Assembly: GCA_026075535.2 (NCBI GenBank)
Contig: AP026539.1
Location: 6,758,001 to 6,822,000 of the forward strand
Reading direction: 5' to 3'
Source of the DNA: Tricholoma matsutake
Lineage: Eukaryota > Basidiomycota > Agaricomycetes > Agaricales > Tricholomataceae
Length of the DNA stretch: 64,000 nt
A program made the position numbers and the translations under genes. The notes beneath the pieces were generated by a model. That model saw nothing but the letters and a program-made list of their open reading frames with translations. It was not told the DNA's origin and did no database searches. Shown in pieces: positions 54,489 to 64,000 of the stretch. Each line of letters begins with the position of its first letter. Positions within the stretch are counted from its first letter, which is position 1.

Positions 54489-57400
54489 TCACACCGTGCT
54501 CTGCCACGCATACCACAACATTGTGTCATGCTGCAACAAATCATCATGAATCACTTCATTTTCTGCAAGGTTCATGGCTTTAAAGGCATCCCGCAGCATG
54601 TCTAAGATGGAGATGTGGGAGGGTGACACAAAGTCGATGGCTATTTTGAAGCAATTCGAAAGATTGGACACCTATAGGCAAGAAATTATAGGACATCACA
54701 AAGCATACAATAAGCTTACTTGATGAGGGCAACCAGGAGGGATAACAACAGCTTCCCCTGGTAGTTGGACTGCATGCCACCCACAGACACCACTCATGAG
54801 AAAAGCGGTTTTGCCAACATCGGGAGAGATATAATTTGTTTCCAATACAATTGGTTGGCCCAGACAACAGCAGGAGTCGGAGGCAGAGCGATCCAATGCC
54901 TTTGATAGTGCAAATATACTGGAAGAAGGCCAGATATCCCAGCGAGCTCCCAAGACCTTGCCATTATGGTCTGGTTTGCTGTAAAACATTAAATTGATTG
55001 CCCCAGCCTTATCCATGTGGACCTTAGTTGTACCATTGGCTTCCAGATCTGCCTGTTCAGCGATGAGACCCAGAACAGTCTGACTGTGAGTAGCGCTGAC
55101 CTCTGACACATAGAGTTTGGGGCCTAGGCAAGGGGAAACAAACTCAGCAAATGCGACCTAAAATTGCAAAACTATACATACCAAGGTCAGGTATTAGACT
55201 TCCTTTCGGGAAATATGAAAATAGATTCAAGGGACCGTGTGGCGAGATATGTGCTTGAAACATTTTTGCTACACAACACATGAAAATATCGTGAAGTTTT
55301 GGGTGAACTTTTTTGAGATCACCTTTGGGTGGGTAATCCTACACTGACGTAAGAGCAGAAAATGGGACAAAAATGGAGCATACCCTGATCTGAAGGGACC
55401 TGTTCGATAATTGGTCCTCCTTCCAAGTTTTAAAGTACGACCCCAGCATTGATCTTGTTGTCTGCCATGCTTGCCCATCATAAAAGGTCGTCGTACAGTG
55501 TTTTCCTTTGTTTTTCTTCAAGTCAAGTAAGTCATCAGGGTTTGTCGAGTCTATGATTCCTGTCAAAATAAAAGGTTCCCGGGTGCTCCATTTTTCCAGG
55601 AAAAGATTCTCGGTTAGCTCTCCGACTTTATACTTGGACATGCTTTGTGTATATGACTCTGCGTGGCGGTCGGCTTCAGGAATAATGGGCTGCATATAGG
55701 CATGTGGATCCAGGCCCTTGGGCGGTGGTAAGGCTAAGGCTGTTTCCATCGCACTGATTTGATCTTGAAGTACCTCAGTGGGGAAAACTGCCACTGGGCT
55801 TAACCATGTTTTGGAGTGATTGTCGACACAGGACATGGGTGGCTCTTTATTCAAAGTTGGGCATGCATTGTAGCATGAGCCGCATAGCTCAAATCCACAC
55901 CTTGAGCAGAACCACGACTGAAACAAGAGGCTATGAAAACATTTATCTAAAGAAAAATGTGAAACGGCGAGTTGAACAAGATAAGCAGGCAAACTATACC
56001 ACATGCATATGTTATGCCTTTTGGAAAGGCTCGAAACTGGACCTGTGCATGCTGCACATGTGTCAACTCGGCCTTCAGCTTGGGCAACAAAGCCATGGCA
56101 GTGGCGTACTATGAATAATGTAAAATACAGAACTGAAAAAGCTCGTCAACCACACCTTTATAACTGCTATGTACTCTGCAGTCCGAGAAGGGTTCCAATC
56201 ATAGTACTCATACGTCCCAAATTTGGCTCGAGAAACGCCGCTTTCCAGATTGAAGATCCAACTTGAAGACCCATCTTGCTCTAGTCTCATCCTCCGAAAG
56301 CCAATGAAATGACATTTCTCTCGGATTGTGTTATGGCTAAAAGTTTGTGAAGAAAATCCAACACATGCTATGCACAGTGATGGGATAAGAAGCTTTCCAT
56401 ATTCTACGCACGCACGGTCTTGGACTGAATAGCCTTCCTCATGGGGCTCTGCTGATTTCATCTTTTTGGAAACAGACGTTCTTTTGATCGTGGTGGCCTT
56501 GCATTTCCCGGTTACCTGAGCTGACGACTCTTGACCAGCACCTTGATTATCATTAGGGGATGGAGTAGGTGACTTTTTATAGGCGGTGATGTCTTCAGAA
56601 GCTGGTAGAGAATCGTTAACTCCAGGTCGAGTATGAGCAGTGACTGAGTTATTGTGTAATGGTTAATACGTATGGCATAAAAGATACATGTGAGCACAAA
56701 CCTTCAAAATGGAATACATGCATTGACCATCCATGTTTGTAGCGCTCTCCCTGCGCACCCCATCCATCTTTAGGCATAACGGCTGCAACAACACAAACCA
56801 AACCTTTCTGCGGGAGAAAAACAGCCTGACAGGTGTAAGGGAAGTCGGGAAAACGACAGACTTTCGAACCTACATCTAATGCCCATACGTGCCCTTTAAA
56901 CTTACTGTTAGCAAAATATATGTAGGAAGATTATGACTATCACCTATGCGCATCCTCGGCCGTAGAAATTTTTTTAGAGAATGACCGGGTGTCAATTAAC
57001 TGTATTTTGTCTGAGGTAATGGGAAGTCAAAGCCCTATAGACTTAAACATGCCCTTACCTTGGCTGCCTAGTATTACAAATGGACTTCCTGGAGCGAACC
57101 CCACAGGAACAGACACACCAGGTGTCTTCGCCTCGAAAAATCCATTTTGCGTTGGGTGACAAGTTTCCAGGTCATAGAACTGCGCCCCAGTATCAACCTC
57201 ATGAGCGAATATCAAGCCTAGAAGGGGTGATACAGCAGCTGTTATACTAAAGCTTGTTCAGACAGGTTTCCATCACGATATTCTCAACATGTGCTTATGG
57301 ATGATCCTGTGTAACCACCTCTCTTATGGAGGTACCGCTTGGGATGTCGAACTCGATGCTATTAAGATGACCAGAAGGTCAGTTATGGCAATGACTCCGA

Positions 57401-58113
57401 TAGCAACCATTCGTATTCATGTACATTTTAGACTCTTGCATGAGAAAGACAAGGAGTCGCGTTCTTGACATGAGATGAAGGTGTGTGATCCGAGACTCAT
57501 CAAGCAGCGGAAGATTGTTCGTAAATGAAGTGGCCGAGATGGTGGAATCTTTAGAGAGTCAGTTAATATAAGGGATAGTATAACAAGAAAAAACGTACTA
57601 TGTTTCATGTCTCTCAGGAAGACTTCGGATCCAACAGTTGATGCTATGATTGATTCGAAGCATGTTATACTGCCATATTTAAAGGAGTGCTGGCTGGAAT
57701 TGGCATTCATAGTTGATCCTTCGGTAATATCCCCGCAGGAGATGTGATTGCCAGTCAGACTCCCATTCTGGAACGTGGTAAACATTAGATGTTCTCCGCT
57801 GGTGGTCAACACGATAAGCATGACACAGGCAGTATCACGACACCACGTCATATCCAACACACCCGGGTCACCCAAACACAATTCCAGAGATCTAGCATGG
57901 ATATCAGAGTTCTCCGGGTTTTGTGTGTCCCATATGATAAGCCGAGGGAAGCTGCCTGGATGTCTGTTCAACATATCACGAATGGTTGATGGGGGAAAAT
58001 GACCTACCCCCAACGACGACAGTATCACCGTCATTGCAAAATAAAACCTTCCTAACTTTTCCAGTCTGTCTGCTCAGCAAGGATCCAGTCAAATTCTCCA
58101 AGTGAGATGCCAT
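54489..58113 (-). CDS. WD-repeat-like / JmjC (KDM3-like) histone demethylase fusion
   Basis: Predicted Fe(II)/2-oxoglutarate histone-lysine demethylase with an N-terminal propeller-like part. Exons on minus start at ATG 58113 (MASHLENLTGS); confident ones include 58113-58008, 57955-57599, 57246-57059, 56893-56702 and 56643-56156, then several to 54489; 57250-57410 is unresolved. WD-like blades: KVLFCNDGDTVVVGGSFPRL-IIWD, GSQGHVWALDVGSKVCRF. Frame is kept from the last blade (MHVFHFEG) across an intron into the linker (TAHTRPGVNDSLPAS). Then: zinc cluster FCSRCGFELCGSCYNAC; GELTENLFLEKWSTREPFIL; VHPKLHDIFMCC; GPLNLFSYFPKGSLIPDLGP; Fe ligands in VHMDKAGAINLMFY (His, Asp) and IPPGCPHQ (His); tail NCFKIAIDFVSP. 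All three metal ligands are present. The JmjC order matches KDM3/JHDM2. The propeller looks incomplete, so exons may be missing upstream. Confidence 0.7.
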
Positions 58114-58240
58114 GTAGCACCAAAAGCCTGAGGATGCGAAGGAACACTTGAGGAACGGAAGTTTGTTGTATTGATTAGTGCTACATACTCAAGTCCAACT
58201 TTTCACACTGACAAGGATCAATAACGTTCAACCTTAAGAG

Positions 58241-58536
58241 GTATAGGCGAGGGCATACCAGCGACGTAAATATGGTGTTGAGCCTTCCGTCAAGGGCTTC
58301 TGAGTCAGGTCAAGCTGGAATGGATTGAGTGACTAAAAGTCAGACTCAAAGCAGGTGACGAATAGTCAGGCCTGCAGGTAATGAACTTAGATGGGTGGGA
58401 AACAAACTGGGCTTGTCGTCCTTGCCGCGAAAGATCAGTCACGGTGGCACTACGAGTAAGTTCAACGTTCAACATTCAATGCTCAACTCTGCATGTGACC
58501 GTTGCAAAAGGAACCAAACAGCATCAAACTTGAAGT
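58241..58536 (-). repeat. Repeat B: upstream region of the JmjC gene
   Basis: About 296 bp, same orientation as repeat A at 52216-52530, starting 128 bp upstream of the ATG at 58113. The same block order is kept: TAAATATGG, GGGCTTCTGAGTCAGGTC, the AAAAGTCAGAC pair, and the CAAACAGCATCAAACTTGAAG end. Confidence 0.65.
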
Positions 58537-58582
58537 ACTTGTAACTTAACCCTGCCTTGTCTATCCCTTTGTTCTGTCGCCC

Positions 58583-58668
58583 ACAGGTTTGACTTTTCGT
58601 CACCCAGTGACTTGAGTCTGACTTGTCACTCAGTTTTTCATTGGGATCTGGAACCTTTGGGCACACTG
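58583..58668 (-). repeat. Shared motif, right copy, inverted
   Basis: Read on minus: CTGAGTGACAAGTCAGACTC then GGTGACGAAAAGTCAAACCTG, matching the left copy at 44352-44404 in the opposite orientation. Outside it lies a palindromic GGCCTAGGC near 58665; the left side has a similar AGCCTTAGGCC at about 44330. Confidence 0.6.
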
Positions 58669-58746
58669 CCTAGGCCGTGACACTTCAACTTGAACAACGG
58701 TCAACCTTCAATGTTTCAACGTTCACCCATCATGCCCGCAGTCTGA

Positions 58747-59034
58747 GCTCCTAGTTTTGACCATTGCATACCTCCTCGTCCACCCTGAGCGCCTAGTTTT
58801 GACAATCCCATACCTCCTCGTCCACCCCAAGCGCCTAGTTTTGATGATCCCATACCTCCTCATCCACCCCGAGCGCCTAGTTTTGACGATCCCATACCTC
58901 CTCGTCCACCCCGAGCGCCTAGTTTTGATGATCCCATACCTCCTCGCCCAGCCCGAGCTCTGAGTTTTGATGATCCCATACCTCATCAAGCTCGAGCTCC
59001 CAGTTTTATCGACCCGATACCTCCTCATGCAGAT
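58747..59034 (+). repeat. Coding tandem repeat, 42 bp (14 aa), seven units
   Basis: Units start at 58747, 58789, 58831, 58873, 58915, 58957 and 58996. The encoded unit is APSFDDPIPPRPPR. The last codon before successive units reads TGA, TGA, CAA, CGA, CGA, CGA, that is, Arg lost by CpG transitions on either strand in the first units. Confidence 0.9.
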
Positions 59035-59232
59035 GGTACCCCCACCAGTAGAAAGAACTTGTCAAACCAACAACCGCACTCCAGCCCTCGAAATCAAATT
59101 TATATGCCTTTGATAACTACATCAAGATCCACCGCTTGAGTGCCACCCCTTCACCACGTGAATGGTATGTCATCCAACTCATTCTTCTATCAACTGTAGC
59201 TACTCTTTACATTATCCTTTCCATTACTTCAT

Positions 59233-59590
59233 TGTGGGTATTGGCCGCCGCCTTGACCACATCGAAGATGTTTACTGCATTGTTCAATATGAGATTCCTA
59301 GAGCCTTTGTGGGTATGGGCCGCTGCCTTGACCACATCGAAGACGTTTACTGCATTGTTCTCTTTACAATATGACATTCCTATCTTTGTGGGTATGGGCC
59401 GCCGCCTTGACCACATTGAAGACGTTTACTGCATTGTTCTTTTTACAATATGACATTCCTACCTTTGTGGGTATGGGCCACTGCCTTGACCACATCGAAG
59501 ACGTTTACTGCATTGTTCTTTTTACAATATGACATTCCTATCTGTGTGGGTACTGGCCACTGCCTTGACCACTTCAATGAGCATATCCAT
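59233..59590 (+). repeat. Tandem repeat, 79-bp unit, about 4.5 copies
   Basis: Units start at 59233, 59308, 59387, 59466 and 59545 (spacing 75, 79, 79, 79). Each encodes FVGMGRRLDHIEDVYCIV in one frame followed by a variable A/T-rich part. Units with the 79-bp length cannot all stay in one frame, so expansion probably followed loss of coding. Confidence 0.9.
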
Positions 59591-61180
59591 GTTACGTTGA
59601 GATGTTTATCATGTTTCTCTCATATTTGTTTCATGTTCTTACTGATTAACCGTTCTTTCTATCAGCTGCTTTGCAACAACTACCAAAGTCTGCCAACAAT
59701 GTACACAGGGACCTCCGCGCTTAATAGATGAATCACTGACAATCTATCCTTCTAGTTATGCTTCTTTTGTCGCCAAGGAGGCTATGTACGCTCGTGTACT
59801 CTTTGCAAAGCTTTCGCATCATGCATAAGCAAAGGAGACCTCATAGGCTGTCTTCCTGAAAGATTTCTTGATGGAGATCAATTCATTTGCCCTGACTGCT
59901 ACAAATCTACCAGACTTGCCCCGCAGGTAGTAGTTTTCAATTGACCCATGTGATTTTGTTGATATGACTATCTAGTATTCCATCCCCTCCCATGCTACTG
60001 CACCATCCCATTCAGGTATAAATACCACCTCATTGATCATCTACATGGTGTATTTGGACGAAGGACCCCATTCTCGTGCGCCCACTACCACCATTGATGG
60101 CCAGGTATGCGGCTATTTCCACGGCAAGGTAACTTAAGTAGGACACCCTTGGTTGATGACTTATTAACGTCGATTTGATGTAGGAAAACCAACTCCTCAG
60201 CCTTGTACATCCATTCAAAGACCTTTCGGATAGGAATGAGAAATTTCTTCTAGTCAAGAATGCTGGGTTAATCACTGCGTTTATACATGGTGCACCTGAG
60301 TGCCATTTTGTATTATTACTGCAGACACATGCCGATCCTACCACTGGTTTACTTCATTTTTCCACCGAGAAGTGTACGGGGATTAACGTGGTTTGTACTA
60401 ACTACTACAACTATCTAGACCTGTTATTAACCGCAGTTCAGATTTTGGAGTATATCTTGCCTACACTGCGACATCATCAGTTCTCAAATAGCATCCTACT
60501 CCTCAGCAGCTGTGGATATTTTGTCAGGAGACATTTCAGCTCACTTAGAAACGCTGTGTAGGTTTTTAGTTATGTAACTTCCAGCTGATAGTGTTGACAT
60601 TGATATTTAGCACCGCCTTTGGCTTCGACTCGAGCTTGAGCTTTACGGGTTATGCCCTTGACCCTCTCCTCATTGCGGTTGCTCTGTATTATCATGTTTT
60701 TGACTTCCATGTTATGGGAAATGAGACTTTGCTGAAGGTGCTTGAGCGATCAGTTTGTGTCTCACTTCTTACTAACACTTCTGTGGTTCTCCTTCGTGGG
60801 GATGATGCTGTATTGCTTTGTGGGGCAGCAATTCGATACAGGCCAAATGGGCGCTATGTTTCCTGTGACACTTGTCATCAGCCTGTTGGATACAGGAAGA
60901 TGATAAGGGATGGATGCACTGCTCTTTACAAGTGTCCCGAGATTGAACACAAGGGCAAATCACGGTATCGGGCAGTTCCCCTCCTTCAGTCAGATGGAAT
61001 GACAACAGTGGTAGGAGGGTTGAGGGAGCGGTGTCGATACATCATAATCAGGTCAGGATGTTTATTTTCCTCACTCACAATGTCAATCCTGATTGTCAAC
61101 TTCTAGCATGCCATTTAATGTTGATGTACATTTCTGGAACGACATTTAGCATGTGTCATGCATACAATTTTAATAATTCT

Positions 61181-61628
61181 GCGACTTCAATAGTGCCCTT
61201 TAATGGTACTTACTGATGAGTTCACCTTTTGGTCTGTGAGATGCAATTCAATGGACTGGACGTTGTAGTGTATAGCACACCTCATGAGGAGCTGCCAGTG
61301 GGCCTTTTCAGGTAGGCGCCTGTGTGCATGTCTATCTACATTTGTGGGGCGCCGTGATCAGATCATGTGCAGCTCCAGATTATTTGATCCCATCTCATCC
61401 AGGCAGTGAAAGCTGTCTCTACTAACCACTCCTTGGATGGCTCGGATTCTCACTCCATATGAAATCCGCTCTATTCATTACGGCGGTACCTTCCATGGAA
61501 CTGGCACGTAACATCAGTAGTACAAACCACATCAAGCAGTACAGTTCAATGTAATTGAAAGTAATACAATTGAATAATATAATCGTGCTGTCGCTTTGCT
61601 GTCCATACGCTGGGAATTTAAGAATCTG
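61181..61628. other. Intergenic, no gene seen
   Basis: About 450 bp between the decayed gene and the Crinkler-like gene on minus. No feature recognised. Confidence 0.5.
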
Positions 61629-62990
61629 TCAGGTAAGCACTAGTAGTATCGGAGTCAGGCTTCCGCAGCATGTCAGGATTGCATGGCAAGTAGATCCACA
61701 TGATTTACTCACAGGCGGGCCATCGCGAACAGCCTTTCTCCACAGATCGATGAAGAAATAAAGGGCTTGACCAGTTGTTTCATCGTCTAAGAAATTATAT
61801 TGAGGAATTGTTAATTCGACATTGGGGCTCAGGCTCCGGGCTTGTAAACCTGCAGCATATGCATGTAAGGCCAGTAATCGCTTTGATGGCCGAACTGTAG
61901 AATCCACAAGAAACTGCAAGGCCTGCCCGTGGAGGTCGCCAAATGTTGCATCGAGTTCAGTCCCTCCAATCCCAAGAACTTCATCATCCTGTGCAGCTAC
62001 CGCCTGTAACGAGCGAGCCTTGCTGGCCAGACGGACGTCACGGAGCTCTTCATCAAAAAGGTGAAAAAACATCCTGCCTGTGCTGTCAACTTGGATGCAC
62101 AGTTTTGCCCGATTAAATGCCCATGCGACTGGCTGGTAGAGCATCAGGCCATTACTCACATCATCGATTTCGTTCAATGATGTGAATTGCGGTAGAAATT
62201 TCTGCCACCTGTACAGAAAAATATGGGTCACCGCCACATCGGGAAAGGTTTCTCCAGTGGCCATGTCAAATCGGTTATTCTGATCAAACTGGCCATACTC
62301 TCACAGCACGAGATGTTTGAAACGGCGCCATCCCCCATAGAGACTCTGCAAAACAGATGTAATATTCTCGAAATTGAGAATGTTCGTCATGGTTATAGTC
62401 ATCAACCAGGCGAGGGCATGATGTGGGGGTGGTGGAAATCGCTCTAAGGCAGTAAGGTCAGGTACTGGATGGATTTGACAAAAGAAACTCACGATCTTCA
62501 GGGGGTAACCAAACTAGAAAATGAATTCTATCCGAATAATCAGGCTGCACAGTAAAAATATCGGACAAGGCTGTATCGCGCGGGAGACTGTCCAGCTGCT
62601 GAGCCCCGGTATGAAGGTCAGTGAGATTGTGCTTTTTTACGTCATCCAGATCCCACAATTGCTGCAGTGGCACAATCTCCATAGGAGAATAACAGGCTTC
62701 GCCGATAAGCACGTGCACCTTAAGCGCCCTGCGTATGTGATCCTGTAACTCTCGGGGCTTTGCTGCTGCACAAACTTGTATGCCAATTGGGCTGAGAACC
62801 TTGACATGCATTGTGTAGTTGATGGGGTAGGTGAAAGGGATCTTACCTTGAGGGGACATCTGACTATTAAGTACCTGAGTGGCAGTGCTTCAACGTGATG
62901 ATGACTGTAATGATCATAGTGCAGCCGCTCGGCACTTGCCCAGGTCCAGGAGCAGTGCAACCCCTTCACGACTCGGAAATTTAAGCTCAT
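61629..62990 (-). CDS. Crinkler-like domain protein (minus strand, probably partial or decayed)
   Basis: Minus-strand coding in several exons. The first recognisable part (62820-62510) is VLSPIGIQVCAAAKPRELQD, GEACYSPMEIVPLQQLWDLD and DRIHFLVWLPPED, parallel to the second half of the plus-strand Crinkler-like protein starting at 63046. After a GT-AG intron comes RFPPPPHHALAWLM. A stop follows YGGWRRFKHLVL, and a second open stretch (62264-61629) reads GETFPDVAVTHIFLYRW, AWAFNRAKLCIQVDSTGRMF, DDEVLGIGGTELDATFGDLH and ALYFFIDLWRKAV, perhaps the effector-type C-terminal domain. An intron or a broken frame separates the two. The usual N-terminal half is missing, so the gene looks truncated or its first exons lie elsewhere. 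Crinkler-type proteins are modular effector-like proteins; the role here is unknown. Confidence 0.5.
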
Positions 62991-63045
62991 TCAACCTCCC
63001 TCGCCGCTGATAAGTCAGCGGAGTAATTGTCGTGCTCACATTCAA

Positions 63046-64000
63046 ATGCCACGAATGTTTCGATCAAGATCGAAATCCACCCAGCTTGTTGAACAGGACT
63101 GGGAAATTCGCTGTATCATCCAGCAAGAATGCCGCACTTTCTCCGTCAAACTATCAAGACATTATCATATTAGCGAGCTCACATCACTTGTTCTTGGGCA
63201 CGGCTGTCATGGTGTGTTCCGAAACGTCGACAGCAAAGACCTATCCGTGTACAAAGTAAGCACCATTTTTCAGTCTGGTAACAATGCCTCAGTGCTTGAT
63301 CAGGTGGATCTCGACCTGAATAATTTCAATATGGAGTCTCTTGTAGACCTGGTCAACACACCCGAAGTCAAGGGAGCAGCAGAGCTAGCGGAGTGGAAGA
63401 AAGTGTCCACGGTATGGCAAAGTCAGCCGCCAGATGATAGGATCCACCTTTTTGTAAAGCTGCCGCTTGATGGTGAGCCCAAACCATTGTTGCGACCGGA
63501 GCATTGCTTAGAAGCCTTCTTCCTATTTAACTTGTTCCGTTGTTCTCTTTCTTATGCTCCAGCCCCTCACCCCCTTGTCGATGATACAAGATACGCAATA
63601 AGCATCCTTCTTATCGATGAAGGAAAGATTTGCCCCCGAGTTAGGACCAACGTTAGGGCATCAGCAAGAATTGCAGACCTGCAGCATCACATACTCAAGA
63701 CGCTTGAGGCAGAGATGTTTATCGGCCCTAACCTTGGCTCTCCTTTAGACATTTTGCCAATGCAGAGCATGCCGACTTTAGATGACCTAAGGGAGCAAGA
63801 TCTCGCTGTTCTTTGCACTGAGGCTCCTCAGCCGAAGGATCTTCCGGTCAATGCCGTGTGCGATTTTTTTCGTGCGCGTGATTTGGATAAAGTTCATTTT
63901 TTAGTCTGGTTGCCTCCAGCAAATGGTGAGCTCTTTGGTTGAATCTATCCAATGGCTGCCTGACCCTACAGCCTAAGAGCGTTTCCCGCCATCCATGCAT
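63046..64000 (+). CDS. Crinkler-like N-terminal domain protein (runs off the window)
   Basis: ATG 63046 opens a long exon to about 63925, followed by a GT-AG intron (63926-63977) and a second exon that continues past the window. The N-terminal half has the Crinkler/SSCRP-like pattern of a ubiquitin-like header: FSVKLSRHYHISELTSLVLG, NVDSKDLSVYKVS, KVSTVWQSQPPDDRIHLFVKLP. A second, related half follows (ARIADLQHHILKTLEAEMFI, SPLDILPMQSMPTLDDLREQ, DKVHFLVWLPPAN). The exon 2 start (ERFPPSMH) matches the exon after the same intron position in the minus-strand neighbour (RFPPPPHH), so the two genes are paralogues arranged head to head with 55 bp between their visible starts. Crinklers are intracellular effector-like proteins in oomycetes and some fungi; the C-terminal domain that would define the function is not in the window. 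Confidence 0.6.

Larger units (their letters stand above)
58747..61180 (+). pseudogene. Decayed multi-exon gene: proline-rich repeats, zinc-finger-like module, unknown C-terminal domain
   Basis: Starts (front not seen) with the 14-aa repeats, then FDNYIKIHRLSATPSPREW, a second tandem repeat region (59233-59590), and a cysteine-rich PHD-like module at about 59757-59930 (CFFCRQGGYVRSCTLCKAF ... FICPDCYK). Exons at about 60184-60390 (LLSLVHPFKDLSDRNEKFLL, AGLITAFIHGAPECHFVLL) and 60438-60560 (ILLLSSCGYFVRRHF) follow, then 60611-61050 (STAFGFDSSLSFTGYALDP, GYRKMIRDGCTALYKC) and an end MPFNVDVHFWNDI. Introns look normal, but TGA codons in the repeats and in-repeat stops break it. I regard it as one of the expanded, unnamed Agaricomycete families. 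Function unknown; it may encode a DNA- or chromatin-binding protein given the zinc module, which is inference. Confidence 0.5.

Noticed and set aside
1..64000. CRISPR arrays, bacterial operons, riboswitches or plasmid functions
   Set aside because: Spliced genes and eukaryotic tRNA show a nuclear fungal genome; the tandem repeats found have no spacer structure.

Overview
The window is genomic DNA of a filamentous basidiomycete, most likely an Agaricomycete. The host genes have many introns of about 50 bp with GT-AG ends, and a eukaryotic tRNA-Tyr carries a 10-nt intron. The mobile DNA belongs to families typical of mushroom-forming fungi: Ty3/gypsy chromoviruses, Ty1/copia and a Plavaka-type DNA transposase. 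I cannot name the species.

Layout. 1-8449: two copies of one chromovirus family (called GypA here) lie head to head. The left copy is cut by the window edge and has an intact gag; the right copy is full length, with a 5-bp target duplication, but broken by CGA-to-TGA stops. 8450-18135 is the main host island: a 622-bp inverted-repeat element, an F-box-like gene, a Bin3/MePCE-type RNA-cap methyltransferase, a large ubiquitin-specific protease, tRNA-Tyr and a conserved hypothetical protein. 18228-34323: a MITE-like repeat, then two chromoviruses of a second kind (GypB-1 on minus, GypB-2 on plus). GypB-1 is interrupted by a composite insertion whose 226-bp LTRs contain a tRNA-like sequence and which encloses a truncated copia element. 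34324-38700: gene relics and nested inverted repeats.

38875-40463 is an intact-looking 11-exon zinc-dependent alcohol/polyol dehydrogenase. 40464-45345 holds degenerate tandem repeats and gene relics. 45346-58113 contains three minus-strand genes in a row: an apparently intact 10-exon Plavaka transposase, a 664-codon hypothetical protein with one in-frame TGA, and a gene joining a WD-repeat-like N-terminus to a KDM3-like JmjC demethylase. Related motifs lie at both ends of this block in inverted orientation (44352 and 58583) and upstream of two of the genes, so the block may be one 14-kb cargo-bearing transposon. 58740-61180: a decayed gene with two coding tandem repeats and a zinc-finger-like module. 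61629-64000: two divergent genes with Crinkler-like domains.

Themes. (1) Repeat decay is dominated by CpG transitions; this is visible in stops, LTR pairs and a coding repeat, and implies CpG methylation of repeats. (2) The best novelty candidates are the short LTR element with a tRNA-like LTR and its copia chimera, the possible Plavaka/JmjC element, and the WD-repeat/JmjC fusion. Exon boundaries are read by eye; no alignment or search was run.
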